DNA of 9,287 bases from Syntrophomonadaceae bacterium (GCA_012798055.1 JAAZOA010000268.1:1-9287); one strand, 5' to 3'. Positions 1 through 7,123 are shown, numbered from the stretch's first letter. The notes: generated by a model not told the origin, from the letters alone. Numbers and translations are program-made.

Positions 1-2
1 AT

Positions 3-134
3 GCCTATCTGGCCCGGGAAAAATTAGCCCGGAACAAAGATTTCTGGCTGTCTAAAATCATTCGTCCCCACCCCACATTCCTGGGTGAAGCCATCCCGCT
101 GTCAGGAGACGGCCGGGCAACTGATGACCGTTAG
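3..134 (+). CDS. C-terminal end of an unrecognised protein (partial, enters from the left)
   Basis: An open frame runs from the left edge to a TAG at 132-134 and encodes 43 residues. The peptide starts AYLAREKLARNKDFW and ends GDGRATDDR. It is charged, has no membrane segment, and contains a proline/histidine-rich stretch (RPHPTF). I do not recognise the family and assign no function. Support for it being real is moderate: the frame is open to the edge, its composition looks like ordinary soluble protein, and it ends just before a convergent gene, with a perfect inverted repeat overlapping its stop codon. It could still be a chance open frame, because only 132 bases are visible. Confidence 0.5.
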   Translation, partial: AYLAREKLARNKDFWLSKIIRPHPTFLGEAIPLSGDGRATDDR

Positions 135-140
135 TTGCCC
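115..140. terminator. Inverted repeat between convergent genes, possible weak bidirectional terminator
   Basis: GGGCAACT (115-122) pairs perfectly with AGTTGCCC (133-140). The stem can be extended by an A-T and a G-T pair into the ten-base loop. It lies where the plus-strand gene ends (TAG 132-134) and just downstream of the minus-strand gene that ends at 188. Neither side has a proper run of T, so intrinsic termination is uncertain; the position is the main argument. Confidence 0.3.
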
Positions 141-187
141 CTAAATTCATGTTTCAGCCAGTCTGACGCGAAGCCTGATAGCCCTGG

Positions 188-1156
188 TTATCGAACTGTT
201 ACAGGCAGGGTGAAGACGGAAATGGGCGCAACACTCTCCCAGGGCCGGGCATACACCAGCTCCAACCGTGTTGAACCGGGCTGCATAGCCTTGAACTGCC
301 AATAGTGCTTGCCGCCCTGGCCTATTAAGATCTGATCTGCCGGGGCTTCAGGCAGGTAGAAGTTGGTAAGCAGTGCAACCCGGCCGGGATCACCTGCTTG
401 GCTAAGACTCCAAGTGTAGCCGGTAGTCGGATTGCCAGGCAGAACAACGACGAAAGTCTTGCCAAGTTCAACCTGGTAGTCAAGGCCGGCATCATTGGGG
501 CCCAGTGCCATTAGGTCGACGCAGCGCCCCAGAACTGAAGCCAGTTCAGCACGATTCATTATCGCTGCAGGCCTGAAAAATCCATTTTGACCGGTTAAAA
601 TACCAGTGTTGTTGACAAAAACTACCATATTCATATCTTCCTGGGTCAAGGCGATGGTGTCTTCAAAAACCGGCATCAGCATAATCATGGGAATGGATAT
701 ACCTTTAGCCTGGAAAGAGGCGTGGATGGCTCGGGCCACTTCCAGGCGGGTGATGGACTCATCTGGACCAAAATTGCCGCCGCTGGGGAAGATGTTGTTG
801 ATGGCACACATAACCACAGCCTCGGCGTACCAGGATTCATCAGGAACATCCTGATAGTAATCGCTGGCTACCGGCTGCTTGATGAATCTGATATGGTCAT
901 AATCCAGTTGGAAGGCACGCTGCAACACCACCGCCAGCTGAGCCTTATTAGCCGCAGCGGATGGCGTAAAAAGGGCGGCACCATTTGTATCCAGGCCAGT
1001 GCCGACCATGATCCCAAGGTTAGCTGCCAGTTCTATATCCCGACTGGCGGGATGGTTGGCTGTATCTGAGAAACCTGGATGAATGGTTGCGTCCAGAGCC
1101 GCTGCCGGAAAAATCAGCCACACGGCTGCCAGCAGTACGGGTAGAAGTCTCTTCAT
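188..1156 (-). CDS. Secreted SLH-domain protein with C-terminal chagasin (I42) cysteine-protease-inhibitor domain
   Basis: The 322-residue product has a signal peptide (about 1-20: positive MKR, hydrophobic core, AAA before the likely cleavage site). Three S-layer-homology repeats follow, about 28-83, 100-148 and 163-214. The second and third carry clear versions of the SLH core (ITRLEVARAI at 135-144, MNRAELASVL at 200-209); the first is weaker. Residues about 222-322 match a chagasin/I42 inhibitor, with all three inhibitory loops: NPTTGY at 242-247, GQGG at 279-282 and ARPWE at 303-307. In known chagasins these loops wedge into the active-site cleft of papain-family (C1) cysteine proteases. 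SLH repeats normally bind secondary cell-wall polymer, so the inferred product is a wall-attached inhibitor facing outward. The start is supported by GGAGGT at 1165-1170, eight bases upstream. The gene is probably transcribed alone, since lon upstream has its own terminator. Confidence 0.88.
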   Translation of the reverse strand: MKRLLPVLLAAVWLIFPAAALDATIHPGFSDTANHPASRDIELAANLGIMVGTGLDTNGAALFTPSAAANKAQLAVVLQRAFQLDYDHIRFIKQPVASDYYQDVPDESWYAEAVVMCAINNIFPSGGNFGPDESITRLEVARAIHASFQAKGISIPMIMLMPVFEDTIALTQEDMNMVVFVNNTGILTGQNGFFRPAAIMNRAELASVLGRCVDLMALGPNDAGLDYQVELGKTFVVVLPGNPTTGYTWSLSQAGDPGRVALLTNFYLPEAPADQILIGQGGKHYWQFKAMQPGSTRLELVYARPWESVAPISVFTLPVTVR

Positions 1157-1184
1157 AATGACCTACCTCCGTTCGTGTATTTAA

Positions 1185-1218
1185 TTATTATTACGATAAA
1201 AAATCCGGTCCCTTGCAA
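1185..1218 (-). promoter_or_regulatory. Weak candidate promoter for the SLH-chagasin gene
   Basis: On the minus strand a TTGCAA (1213-1218) lies 19 bases upstream of TAATAA (1188-1193), with another overlapping TAATAA at 1185-1190, in a very A/T-rich patch. The spacing is longer than ideal, so the exact boxes are uncertain. A promoter is expected in this gap because the lon terminator lies upstream. Confidence 0.25.
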
Positions 1219-1321
1219 TTCGCCGGTCAGGAAAAGCACCGACGTTGGGCGAATATAAACCCCGCACCATGCAGGCAGCCGGAAAGGATTGCCGCAACGG
1301 GCTCCGGCAAGAATTGATTGG

Positions 1322-1359
1322 GAGCAAAAGAAGAGGGGGTAAGCGGAAAGCTTACCCCC
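1322..1359 (-). terminator. Rho-independent terminator of lon
   Basis: A perfect ten-base-pair stem joins 1335-1344 and 1350-1359 (GGGGGTAAGC with GCTTACCCCC) around a five-base loop. On the minus strand it is followed by the T-rich tail TCTTCTTTTGC. It begins 13 bases past the lon stop codon, which fits termination of the lon transcript. Confidence 0.88.
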
Positions 1360-1371
1360 GAGTGAGGAGGG

Positions 1372-3747
1372 TTATAGAATCGGTGGATGGGCAGGGCCGT
1401 AATCAAGCAAGCCCTGCTTGAAACCCGTTTCTACCTTGGGTAAAGTCAGACCCAGGGTCTCCCGCAGCACATCTTCAATGACCTCTACGGGGACGATGGT
1501 CAGCTCGCTTTTCACTTCATCCGGCAGCTCCTTCAGATCCCTGACATTCTCAAACGGGATCAGTACCTTCTTGATGCCAGCCCGGTGTGCCGCCAGGAGT
1601 TTTTCCTTGATGCCGCCTACGGGCAGCACTGCACCTCGCAGGGTGATCTCCCCCGTCATAGCCAATGTTGGCTCCACTTTCAGCCCAGTTATCAGGGAGG
1701 CAATTGCCGTGAACAAAGCTATGCCTGCCGAAGGACCATCTTTGGAGACTGCGCCAGAAGGCACATGGATGTGCAAATCCTTTTCCTTGAAGTTGAAGGT
1801 CATGCTGCTTAAGACCAGCCTGGATTTGATCAGGCTCAGGGATATCCGGGCCGACTCCTTCATGACTTCGCCCAGTTTGCCTGTCAGGATCAGTTGTCCG
1901 CTTCCGGGCATGGCCGTACCTTCTATGAAAAGGATCTCTCCTCCTACCGGAGTCCAGGCCAAACCTGTAGCCACGCCGGGAGGATTGTCCTGCTGAGCCA
2001 CATCATGGTGGGTCAAAGGATTGCCCAGGATTTCTTCCAGCATTTCCGGGACTAACACATAGGGTGCTTCAACTTTTCCGGAGACCAGTTTTTCTGAGCT
2101 TACCCTGGCGATGGCGGCTAGTTGCCGGCGCAGACCCCGCACCCCTGCTTCCAGGGTATAATCCGCAATCACTTTTTTCAGAGTTTCATCCTCAATGTTC
2201 AGCATGTCCGGGGTCAAACCGTGCTCCTCCAACACCAGCGGCACCAGGTGATCTCTGCCGATATGGAATTTCTCAGTGCTGGTGTAGCTGGAGATCGGTA
2301 TGACCTCCATACGGTCCAGCAGAGGGGCCGGAATGGTTTCAGTTGAGTTCGCCGTAGCTATGAAGAATATCTCCGACAGATCATAGGGTACTTCCAGGTA
2401 GTGATCGGTGAAGCTATGGTTTTGTTCCGGATCCAATACTGCCAAAAGAGCGCTGGCAGGATCGCCGTTATAGGCCATCATCAGTTTTTCGACTTCATCC
2501 AGGACGAAAACCGGATTCTTCTGCCCGGCTTTGCGCAGGTTCTGGATGATCCTGCCGGGCAAAGCCCCGACGTAGGTGCGCCGGTGTCCGCGGATTTCAG
2601 CCTCATCCTTGATGCCCCCCAGGCTGACCCGGATATATTTCCGTTCCAGGGCCTCGGCTATGCTCCGTCCCAGGCTGGTCTTGCCCGTGCCGGGAGGACC
2701 CACCAGGAGAATGATGGACCCCTTTTTATCTTTCTTCAGCTTCATCACTGCCAGGTGCTGGATAATTCGATCCTTGACCTTTTCCAGGCCGTAATGCTCA
2801 TCGTCCAGGATCTGGCGGGCCGCCTGGAGATCGATCTCCTTGACCTCGCTTTCCTTCCAGGGCAGTTCCAGCAATATATCCAGGTAATTGCGGATCACAT
2901 TGTAGTCTGGGCTGTTGGGACTCTGACTTTCCAGTTTGCCGGCTTCCTGCAACGCTACTTTCATAACTTCAGGCGGCATGCCGGCTGCTTCCACCCGGGA
3001 ACGGTAACTATCGGCTTCCTGGTCTTTGCCCTCGTTGAGTTCCTCCTGTATATTTTTCAACTGCTCCCGCAGCACAGATTCACGGTGCATTTTGTTGGCT
3101 TTTTCGCTGTAGCGCTCCGCCATCTCCACCTGCAATTTGATCGACTCCTTCTGTTTCAGGAGGTGATCCAAAAACTGCAGAGCCCTGTCTTTTAGGGATC
3201 TGGTCTCCAGCAAAGCCTGGCGCTCGGCATTGGATATGCGCAAGTATGGAGCCAATTGGCCCATCAGCACATTAAGGTCGTTCTCATCGTCAAATAGTTT
3301 GATGAATGGTTCTGCACCCTTTATATGCTGGCCGATGTCATGGACGATGTTCTTGATATAGCTGGTCATCTCTGCCTGGCTCTTCAAATCCAGGTCCACG
3401 GTTTCCGGAACCACTGTGCAGTGGGCCAGGATTTCCCCGCCCCTAAACTCCAGGTCGTGCACTTCAACCCGGTCCAGGACCCTCAACTTAAGCAGATAGT
3501 GTTCCGCCTTCTTCTCTGCAGCCAGTATCCTGACCAGGGCGCCCACCGAATAGAAATCTGCCGCACCCGGGGCATGCTGTTTGAAATGCTGCTTTAAACC
3601 CAGCACTATGGCATTGGGCTCGTCAACGAGACCCAAAGTTTTAATGGTCTCACCTTTCAGAGCCAGGGCATAATCCATACCGGTCAACAAGACCAGATCG
3701 CTGGTAGGGATAACTTTGAGGATCAAATTTTCTTGCGAATTAGTCAT
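1372..3747 (-). CDS. lon: ATP-dependent Lon protease (LonA type, S16) with divergent N-terminal domain
   Basis: The product is 791 residues from the ATG at 3745-3747, close to the usual LonA length. It is a cytosolic AAA+ serine protease that unfolds and degrades damaged or regulatory proteins. The order is an N-terminal substrate domain (about 1-200), a coiled-coil stretch (about 200-250), an AAA+ module with Walker A GPPGTGKT (350-357) and Walker B LDEVEKL (D417, E418), and a C-terminal protease domain. The catalytic serine is in KDGPSAG (S673) and the catalytic lysine is the second K of GGIKEK (K716), matching the 43-residue spacing of E. coli S679/K722. The N-terminal domain lacks the usual PLRD..VFPG opening but keeps a Y.VG.L.RI motif. 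A longer in-frame start at 3837 is rejected because it lies within the preceding terminator and upstream of the promoter; the chosen ATG has AAGGAAGG seven bases upstream. Its promoter overlaps a predicted TetR operator. Confidence 0.95.
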   Translation of the reverse strand: MTNSQENLILKVIPTSDLVLLTGMDYALALKGETIKTLGLVDEPNAIVLGLKQHFKQHAPGAADFYSVGALVRILAAEKKAEHYLLKLRVLDRVEVHDLEFRGGEILAHCTVVPETVDLDLKSQAEMTSYIKNIVHDIGQHIKGAEPFIKLFDDENDLNVLMGQLAPYLRISNAERQALLETRSLKDRALQFLDHLLKQKESIKLQVEMAERYSEKANKMHRESVLREQLKNIQEELNEGKDQEADSYRSRVEAAGMPPEVMKVALQEAGKLESQSPNSPDYNVIRNYLDILLELPWKESEVKEIDLQAARQILDDEHYGLEKVKDRIIQHLAVMKLKKDKKGSIILLVGPPGTGKTSLGRSIAEALERKYIRVSLGGIKDEAEIRGHRRTYVGALPGRIIQNLRKAGQKNPVFVLDEVEKLMMAYNGDPASALLAVLDPEQNHSFTDHYLEVPYDLSEIFFIATANSTETIPAPLLDRMEVIPISSYTSTEKFHIGRDHLVPLVLEEHGLTPDMLNIEDETLKKVIADYTLEAGVRGLRRQLAAIARVSSEKLVSGKVEAPYVLVPEMLEEILGNPLTHHDVAQQDNPPGVATGLAWTPVGGEILFIEGTAMPGSGQLILTGKLGEVMKESARISLSLIKSRLVLSSMTFNFKEKDLHIHVPSGAVSKDGPSAGIALFTAIASLITGLKVEPTLAMTGEITLRGAVLPVGGIKEKLLAAHRAGIKKVLIPFENVRDLKELPDEVKSELTIVPVEVIEDVLRETLGLTLPKVETGFKQGLLDYGPAHPPIL

Positions 3748-3754
3748 TTCTAGT

Positions 3755-3762
3755 CCTTCCTT
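3755..3762 (-). promoter_or_regulatory. Ribosome binding site that fixes the lon start
   Basis: AAGGAAGG on the minus strand lies seven bases before the ATG at 3745-3747. The alternative upstream ATG at 3837 has no comparable site, so this decides the 791-residue form. Confidence 0.8.
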
Positions 3763-3777
3763 TCTGACCGGAACCAA

Positions 3778-3806
3778 ATAATAAGCGAATATTCGTTTAA
3801 TAACGT
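3778..3806 (-). promoter_or_regulatory. lon promoter
   Basis: The -10 box is TATTAT (3778-3783). Seventeen bases upstream the -35 position (3801-3806) reads ACGTTA, a poor match to TTGACA. The predicted transcription start is near 3771, giving a leader of about 24 bases that contains the ribosome binding site. The call rests on the -10 box and on exact alignment with the much stronger tetR promoter around a shared inverted repeat. Confidence 0.6.
3783..3798. promoter_or_regulatory. Predicted TetR operator in the lon promoter
   Basis: A perfect ten-base palindrome CGAATATTCG (3786-3795) is extended by A-T pairs two positions further out (3783-3784 with 3797-3798). It fills the spacer between the -35 and -10 positions. 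On the minus strand it shares AACGAATRTTC with the site in the tetR promoter, at the same distance from TATTAT. A repressor bound here would block RNA polymerase. Binding by the neighbouring TetR protein is an inference from position and from the repeated sequence. Confidence 0.7.
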
Positions 3807-3810
3807 TTCT

Positions 3811-3841
3811 AAAAACAGGGGATAGGGTTTCTGCCATCCCC
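3811..3841 (-). terminator. Terminator downstream of tetR
   Basis: On the minus strand GGGGAT (3836-3841) pairs with ATCCCC (3818-3823) across a 12-base loop that may pair further (GG with CC). It is followed by TGTTTTT (3811-3817). It sits just after the tetR stop codon and before the lon promoter, so it should end the tetR transcript and leave lon on its own promoter. Confidence 0.7.
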
Positions 3842-3852
3842 GCACCACAAAA

Positions 3853-4425
3853 TTACGGTTGCTTTTTTAGCAAGGCATCCTGGATCATCCTGATCAAGTC
3901 TTCCAGCACCCCGGACTTGACTTCGGGGCGTACTTCGGGCTGGAGAGCGATGCTTTTGACTGGATTAAACATCAAAGCAGTGATAGTGATGTTATCTACA
4001 TTTTTAATTACCTGCCGCTTTTTCAAGTCGTCCAGCAACATCCCTACCTGACTGCGGTTATGCCGGTTCCGGCAGTTGTTAACCAGGGCCGGACAGCTGG
4101 AGAACTGTTCAACGAAGTAAAATACTTCACCATGCTCTGTGATGTAATTGTAATAAGACCTGACCAGGGATTCTATAAGCTGTTTGCCGTCCATTTCCCG
4201 GGTGACCCGTTTCACCACATAAGTGTATATGTCTTCACTGTATTCCTTGTATATATCCCTTAGCATAGCGTCCTTGCTGTCATAATAAACATAGACGGTG
4301 GCCGGGGAGACTCCGGCTGCTTTGGCGATTTTGGATATAGAGGCTCCGTGAAATCCTTCAGCTAAAATGGTTTTGATAACAGCCTGTTTGATACTCAGCT
4401 GTTTCTGGTCATCTTTTCTGCGCAT
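3853..4425 (-). CDS. TetR/AcrR-family transcriptional repressor
   Basis: This is a 190-residue cytosolic DNA-binding protein. Residues about 10-55 form the typical TetR N-terminal helix-turn-helix: GFHGASISKIAKAAGVS followed by PATVYVYYDSKDAML, where the TVY.YY.SK stretch is the family signature. The C-terminal ligand and dimer domain (about 60-190) is not diagnostic and does not reveal the inducer. The start at 4423-4425 is chosen over the in-frame ATG at 4456-4458 because the latter lies inside the promoter spacer, upstream of the -10 box; the chosen ATG follows GGGGTGAGG. Matching inverted repeats in this gene's promoter and in the lon promoter suggest it represses itself and lon. The P-type ATPase upstream shows no copy of this operator. 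Some family members with similar operators control fatty-acid genes, but nothing here proves such a role. Confidence 0.92.
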   Translation of the reverse strand: MRRKDDQKQLSIKQAVIKTILAEGFHGASISKIAKAAGVSPATVYVYYDSKDAMLRDIYKEYSEDIYTYVVKRVTREMDGKQLIESLVRSYYNYITEHGEVFYFVEQFSSCPALVNNCRNRHNRSQVGMLLDDLKKRQVIKNVDNITITALMFNPVKSIALQPEVRPEVKSGVLEDLIRMIQDALLKKQP

Positions 4426-4443
4426 AGCCTCACCCCACTCATA

Positions 4444-4472
4444 ATAATAAATGAACATTCGTTAATAGTCAA
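4444..4472 (-). promoter_or_regulatory. tetR promoter
   Basis: On the minus strand TTGACT (4467-4472) and TATTAT (4444-4449) are separated by exactly 17 bases, a near-consensus sigma-A promoter. The predicted start near 4437 leaves a leader of about 12 bases before the ATG at 4425. The spacer holds the predicted operator. Confidence 0.85.
4450..4463. promoter_or_regulatory. Predicted TetR autoregulatory operator
   Basis: The sequence AATGAACATTCGTT is an imperfect inverted repeat (GAA..TTC core, outer AA..TT pairs, mismatched centre). It occupies the tetR promoter spacer in the same register as the site in the lon promoter, with AACGAATRTTC shared on the minus strand. Autoregulation is common in this family; here it is inferred from sequence. 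Confidence 0.7.
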
Positions 4473-4473
4473 C

Positions 4474-4486
4474 CGTAATCATTACG
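4474..4486. repeat. Perfect 13-base inverted repeat upstream of the tetR -35 box
   Basis: CGTAAT-C-ATTACG is a perfect palindrome around a single central base. It ends two bases from the tetR -35 box, with its centre about 43 bases before the predicted start. It does not resemble the GAATRTTC operators, so it may be a site for another regulator or chance. Confidence 0.35.
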
Positions 4487-4582
4487 TAAGCAAAGCGGCA
4501 TGGGACCCAAGATAAGCTGCTGATAACGATTGGCATAACCCGGCTTCATTTTGTGGCATGGACACAATTTGCCAGCAGTAGA

Positions 4583-7111
4583 TCAGCGTTTCCCGCGGAT
4601 ATGCAATTTAACCAACTCATACCAGGAAACCGATGCAGCCGCCAGGCCCAAGGCGGTCAGGAATTGCCCCGGTGATAATGGGGCTAGCTTCAAAATATTC
4701 GCCAACGGACTGTAGAGAATAAGCAGCAAGCCCGCCAGGGTGCCGATACTGACTCCCCACATCACTTTATCCTGGCTGAGGTGCCCCAGGGAGTGAAAAA
4801 CTGAATCATAATCGGAACTTATAACTTGCACCAAAAATAGATTGCAGAGCATTATCACGGCTAAACCCATGCTGCGTGCGATTGCCGGATTATCAGGATA
4901 CCAGCCCAAATAAAACCAGTAGGCGCCAAAAGAAGAGACAAAGATTGCCATGCCCTGAATGACGCTCTTGGCCAAAATATTGCCGGTTACCAGTTGCCCT
5001 CTGGCATCACGGGGCGGCCGGGACATGATATCGTCCTCAGGCGGCTGTCTCTCCAGAACAATCGAGCAGGTGGGGTCGATTAGAAGCTCTAAAAGAACCA
5101 CATGCACCGGCAACAGGAGTAAATTTGCAGGCTGAACATGGAGCAGGGGAGCCGCCAGGGAGGCGAAGGCGATCGGAATATGGATGGTGAATATATACCC
5201 CACCGATTTACGAATATTATCGTAAATTCTGCGGCCGTCACTGATAGTGGATACAATAGTAGAAAAATTATCATCCATCAGAATCAGATCGGCTGCTTCC
5301 CGGGAAACTTCCGAACCCCGCTTGCCCATGGCTATGCCTATATCGGCATATTTCAGGGCCGGAGCATCGTTCACCCCGTCACCGGTCATGGCTACCACTT
5401 CGCCACTTTCTTTCAAAGCCATCACTAGGCGCATCTTGTGCTCCGGGATTACCCGCGCAAAAATATTTACATCCTGCACCAGAGAAGCCAGTGCTTCATC
5501 GCTCATCTTGTCCAGCTCATCACCAGTAAGAATCTTTTTGCTATTAGGAATGCCAACCTGCCTGGCTATTGAACTGGCAGTGATGCCATTATCACCGGTT
5601 ATCATGACTATCCTTATGCCGGCCTTGTTGCATATGGCTATATCTGCCTTGACCGATTCGCGGGGCGGATCCGACAAGCCTACCAATCCGCAGAATGTCA
5701 ATTTGGCATCAGTGAGTACAGGGGGAATTTCTGCCCGGGACGACAACTTGGCCAGGGCTATACCGATTACCCTCAACCCTTGCTCCGACATCTCGGTGAG
5801 TTTGGCTTCAGTGCGCTCAAGTTCAGTAGGGCTTAAATCACAAAGGGTGATGATTCTTTCCGGTGAACCCTTGGCCGCAATCAGTGTGCCACGTTCATGA
5901 TCCCAGACATGCCCCATCATTTTGTATTGATTGGTAAAGGCATATTCAAAGAGCAATTCCCCGCCAAATAGATGTTCTCTCGAGATCCCCATCTGTTCGC
6001 AATAGGCCAGCATGGCTTTTTCCATGGGATCATATGTTTCGCTTTCACAGGCCAGCCCCATTACCTCGGTCATATTCAGGATATCGTCATCGATAGCCCA
6101 ACTATCCTGAACAGTCATCTGATTCAAGGTTATGGTTCCGGTTTTGTCGACACATAATACTGAGATGGCGCCCAGGGTTTCGACAGAAGACAGGCGCCTT
6201 ACCAGCGAGTTTTTCCTTGCCAGTCGCCAAGCCCCCATGGACAGGAAAATGGTCAGGACCACCGGGAATTCTTCCGGTATCATGGCCATGGCCAGGGTTA
6301 TTCCTGCCAGAATACTATCGATGATCCGCTCTCGCAGGACCAGGTCAGCCAGGTTATAATAAGTCACCACGACGACCAGCACAAAGAAAAGTGCAGCAAT
6401 ACCGGCACTCAACCTAACCAAATGTCCGGTCTGCTTCTGTAAAGGAGTCTGGTGTTCAGGAGCGGCAGCAACGTTCAAACCGATTTTTCCGTACAAGGTG
6501 TTGGTCCCGATTTTATCGACTGCAACAGTAGCACTGCCCTGGATGACCAGGGTGCCAGCATAACAATAATCCTTGCGCCAGAAGTCCACATTGTTCGACT
6601 CCAGGGATTCAGCTGGAACCTTCCATACGCCTTCAGCCTCCCCGCTTAAAGAGGACTCATCCACACAAAGATCGCTGGATTTAATAACATGACCATCCGC
6701 AGGTATCTTGGTTCCCTCGCAGATCAGCATCAAATCACCGGGGACCAGGTCGGTGCTGTCTATAACTGTTTCGATTCCGTCGCGAATGACTCTGATGCGG
6801 GGAGCCGAGAGTTCCTTCAGGGCATGCAGGGTGCGGTCTGTCTTCCATTCCTGAATTAAATCGATACCGATGATGACCATTACGAATATCAACATTATGG
6901 CCCCGTCCCGGGGTTCTCCAAGGATGAAATAAATTGCTGCTGCAGCCAGTAATAGAAGAAACATTGGCTGGGTGATCGTGCGCAACGCTTTGTTCAAAAA
7001 GCTCGGTTTCTTTTCGGGCGCAAGTTCATTCCTGCCGTATTGCTCCTGCAGTTGCCTGGCTTGCTCACTGCTCAAGCCATGGATCACAATGGGAGTCTTG
7101 GACTCAGCCAT
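4583..7111 (-). CDS. P-type cation-transporting ATPase (P2/Ca2+-ATPase-like)
   Basis: The 842-residue integral membrane pump has a cation-ATPase N-terminal region, about ten membrane segments (M1 near 48, M2 near 70, M3 near 235, M4 near 270-293, M5-M6 near 638-684, four more to the C terminus) and no heavy-metal-binding domain. It couples ATP hydrolysis to cation transport. The phosphorylation motif DKTGT is at 322-326 (D322). The actuator loop reads SGE (156-158) instead of TGE; the nucleotide-domain motif is KGSPE (414-418), the hinge has TGDN (505-508) and TGDGVND (576-582). M4 carries PEEFP (279-283) rather than the calcium-pump PEGLP. M5 has a histidine (H644), and M6 has E675 and D679 where SERCA has N796 and D800. 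The ion is therefore uncertain; calcium is one possibility. The ATG at 7109-7111 is preferred over an in-frame TTG at 7129, because GGAGG (7119-7123) lies seven bases before it. I see no clear terminator before tetR, so some readthrough is possible. Confidence 0.93.
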   Translation of the reverse strand: MAESKTPIVIHGLSSEQARQLQEQYGRNELAPEKKPSFLNKALRTITQPMFLLLLAAAAIYFILGEPRDGAIMLIFVMVIIGIDLIQEWKTDRTLHALKELSAPRIRVIRDGIETVIDSTDLVPGDLMLICEGTKIPADGHVIKSSDLCVDESSLSGEAEGVWKVPAESLESNNVDFWRKDYCYAGTLVIQGSATVAVDKIGTNTLYGKIGLNVAAAPEHQTPLQKQTGHLVRLSAGIAALFFVLVVVVTYYNLADLVLRERIIDSILAGITLAMAMIPEEFPVVLTIFLSMGAWRLARKNSLVRRLSSVETLGAISVLCVDKTGTITLNQMTVQDSWAIDDDILNMTEVMGLACESETYDPMEKAMLAYCEQMGISREHLFGGELLFEYAFTNQYKMMGHVWDHERGTLIAAKGSPERIITLCDLSPTELERTEAKLTEMSEQGLRVIGIALAKLSSRAEIPPVLTDAKLTFCGLVGLSDPPRESVKADIAICNKAGIRIVMITGDNGITASSIARQVGIPNSKKILTGDELDKMSDEALASLVQDVNIFARVIPEHKMRLVMALKESGEVVAMTGDGVNDAPALKYADIGIAMGKRGSEVSREAADLILMDDNFSTIVSTISDGRRIYDNIRKSVGYIFTIHIPIAFASLAAPLLHVQPANLLLLPVHVVLLELLIDPTCSIVLERQPPEDDIMSRPPRDARGQLVTGNILAKSVIQGMAIFVSSFGAYWFYLGWYPDNPAIARSMGLAVIMLCNLFLVQVISSDYDSVFHSLGHLSQDKVMWGVSIGTLAGLLLILYSPLANILKLAPLSPGQFLTALGLAAASVSWYELVKLHIRGKR

Positions 7112-7118
7112 GCTATAA

Positions 7119-7123
7119 CCTCC
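7119..7123 (-). promoter_or_regulatory. Ribosome binding site that fixes the ATPase start
   Basis: GGAGG on the minus strand lies seven bases before the ATG at 7109-7111. It falls inside the codons added by the alternative TTG start at 7129, which argues against that start. Confidence 0.8.

Noticed and set aside
1278..1308. Imperfect hairpin GCCGGA / TCCGGC between lon and the SLH gene
   Set aside because: The loop is long and no T run follows on either strand. A much better lon terminator lies at 1322-1359.
2401..3195. A 264-codon plus-strand open frame opposite lon
   Set aside because: It lies entirely antisense to well-conserved Lon AAA+ coding sequence, has no ribosome binding site, and its translation shows no recognisable domain. 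It is a by-product of Lon codon use.
4487..4582. Search for a terminator after the ATPase gene
   Set aside because: Only short stems such as TTGTG/CACAA are present, without a T tract, so no terminator is called.
5207..5226. Inverted repeat TTTACGA / TCGTAAA that looks like a possible operator
   Set aside because: It falls inside the conserved DGRRIYDNIRKS coding segment of the ATPase, so it is best explained by the codons, and its core does not match the GAATRTTC operators.
5247..5900. A 217-codon plus-strand open frame opposite the ATPase
   Set aside because: It is antisense to the conserved phosphorylation and hinge domains, and its serine/arginine-rich composition is typical of a shadow frame.
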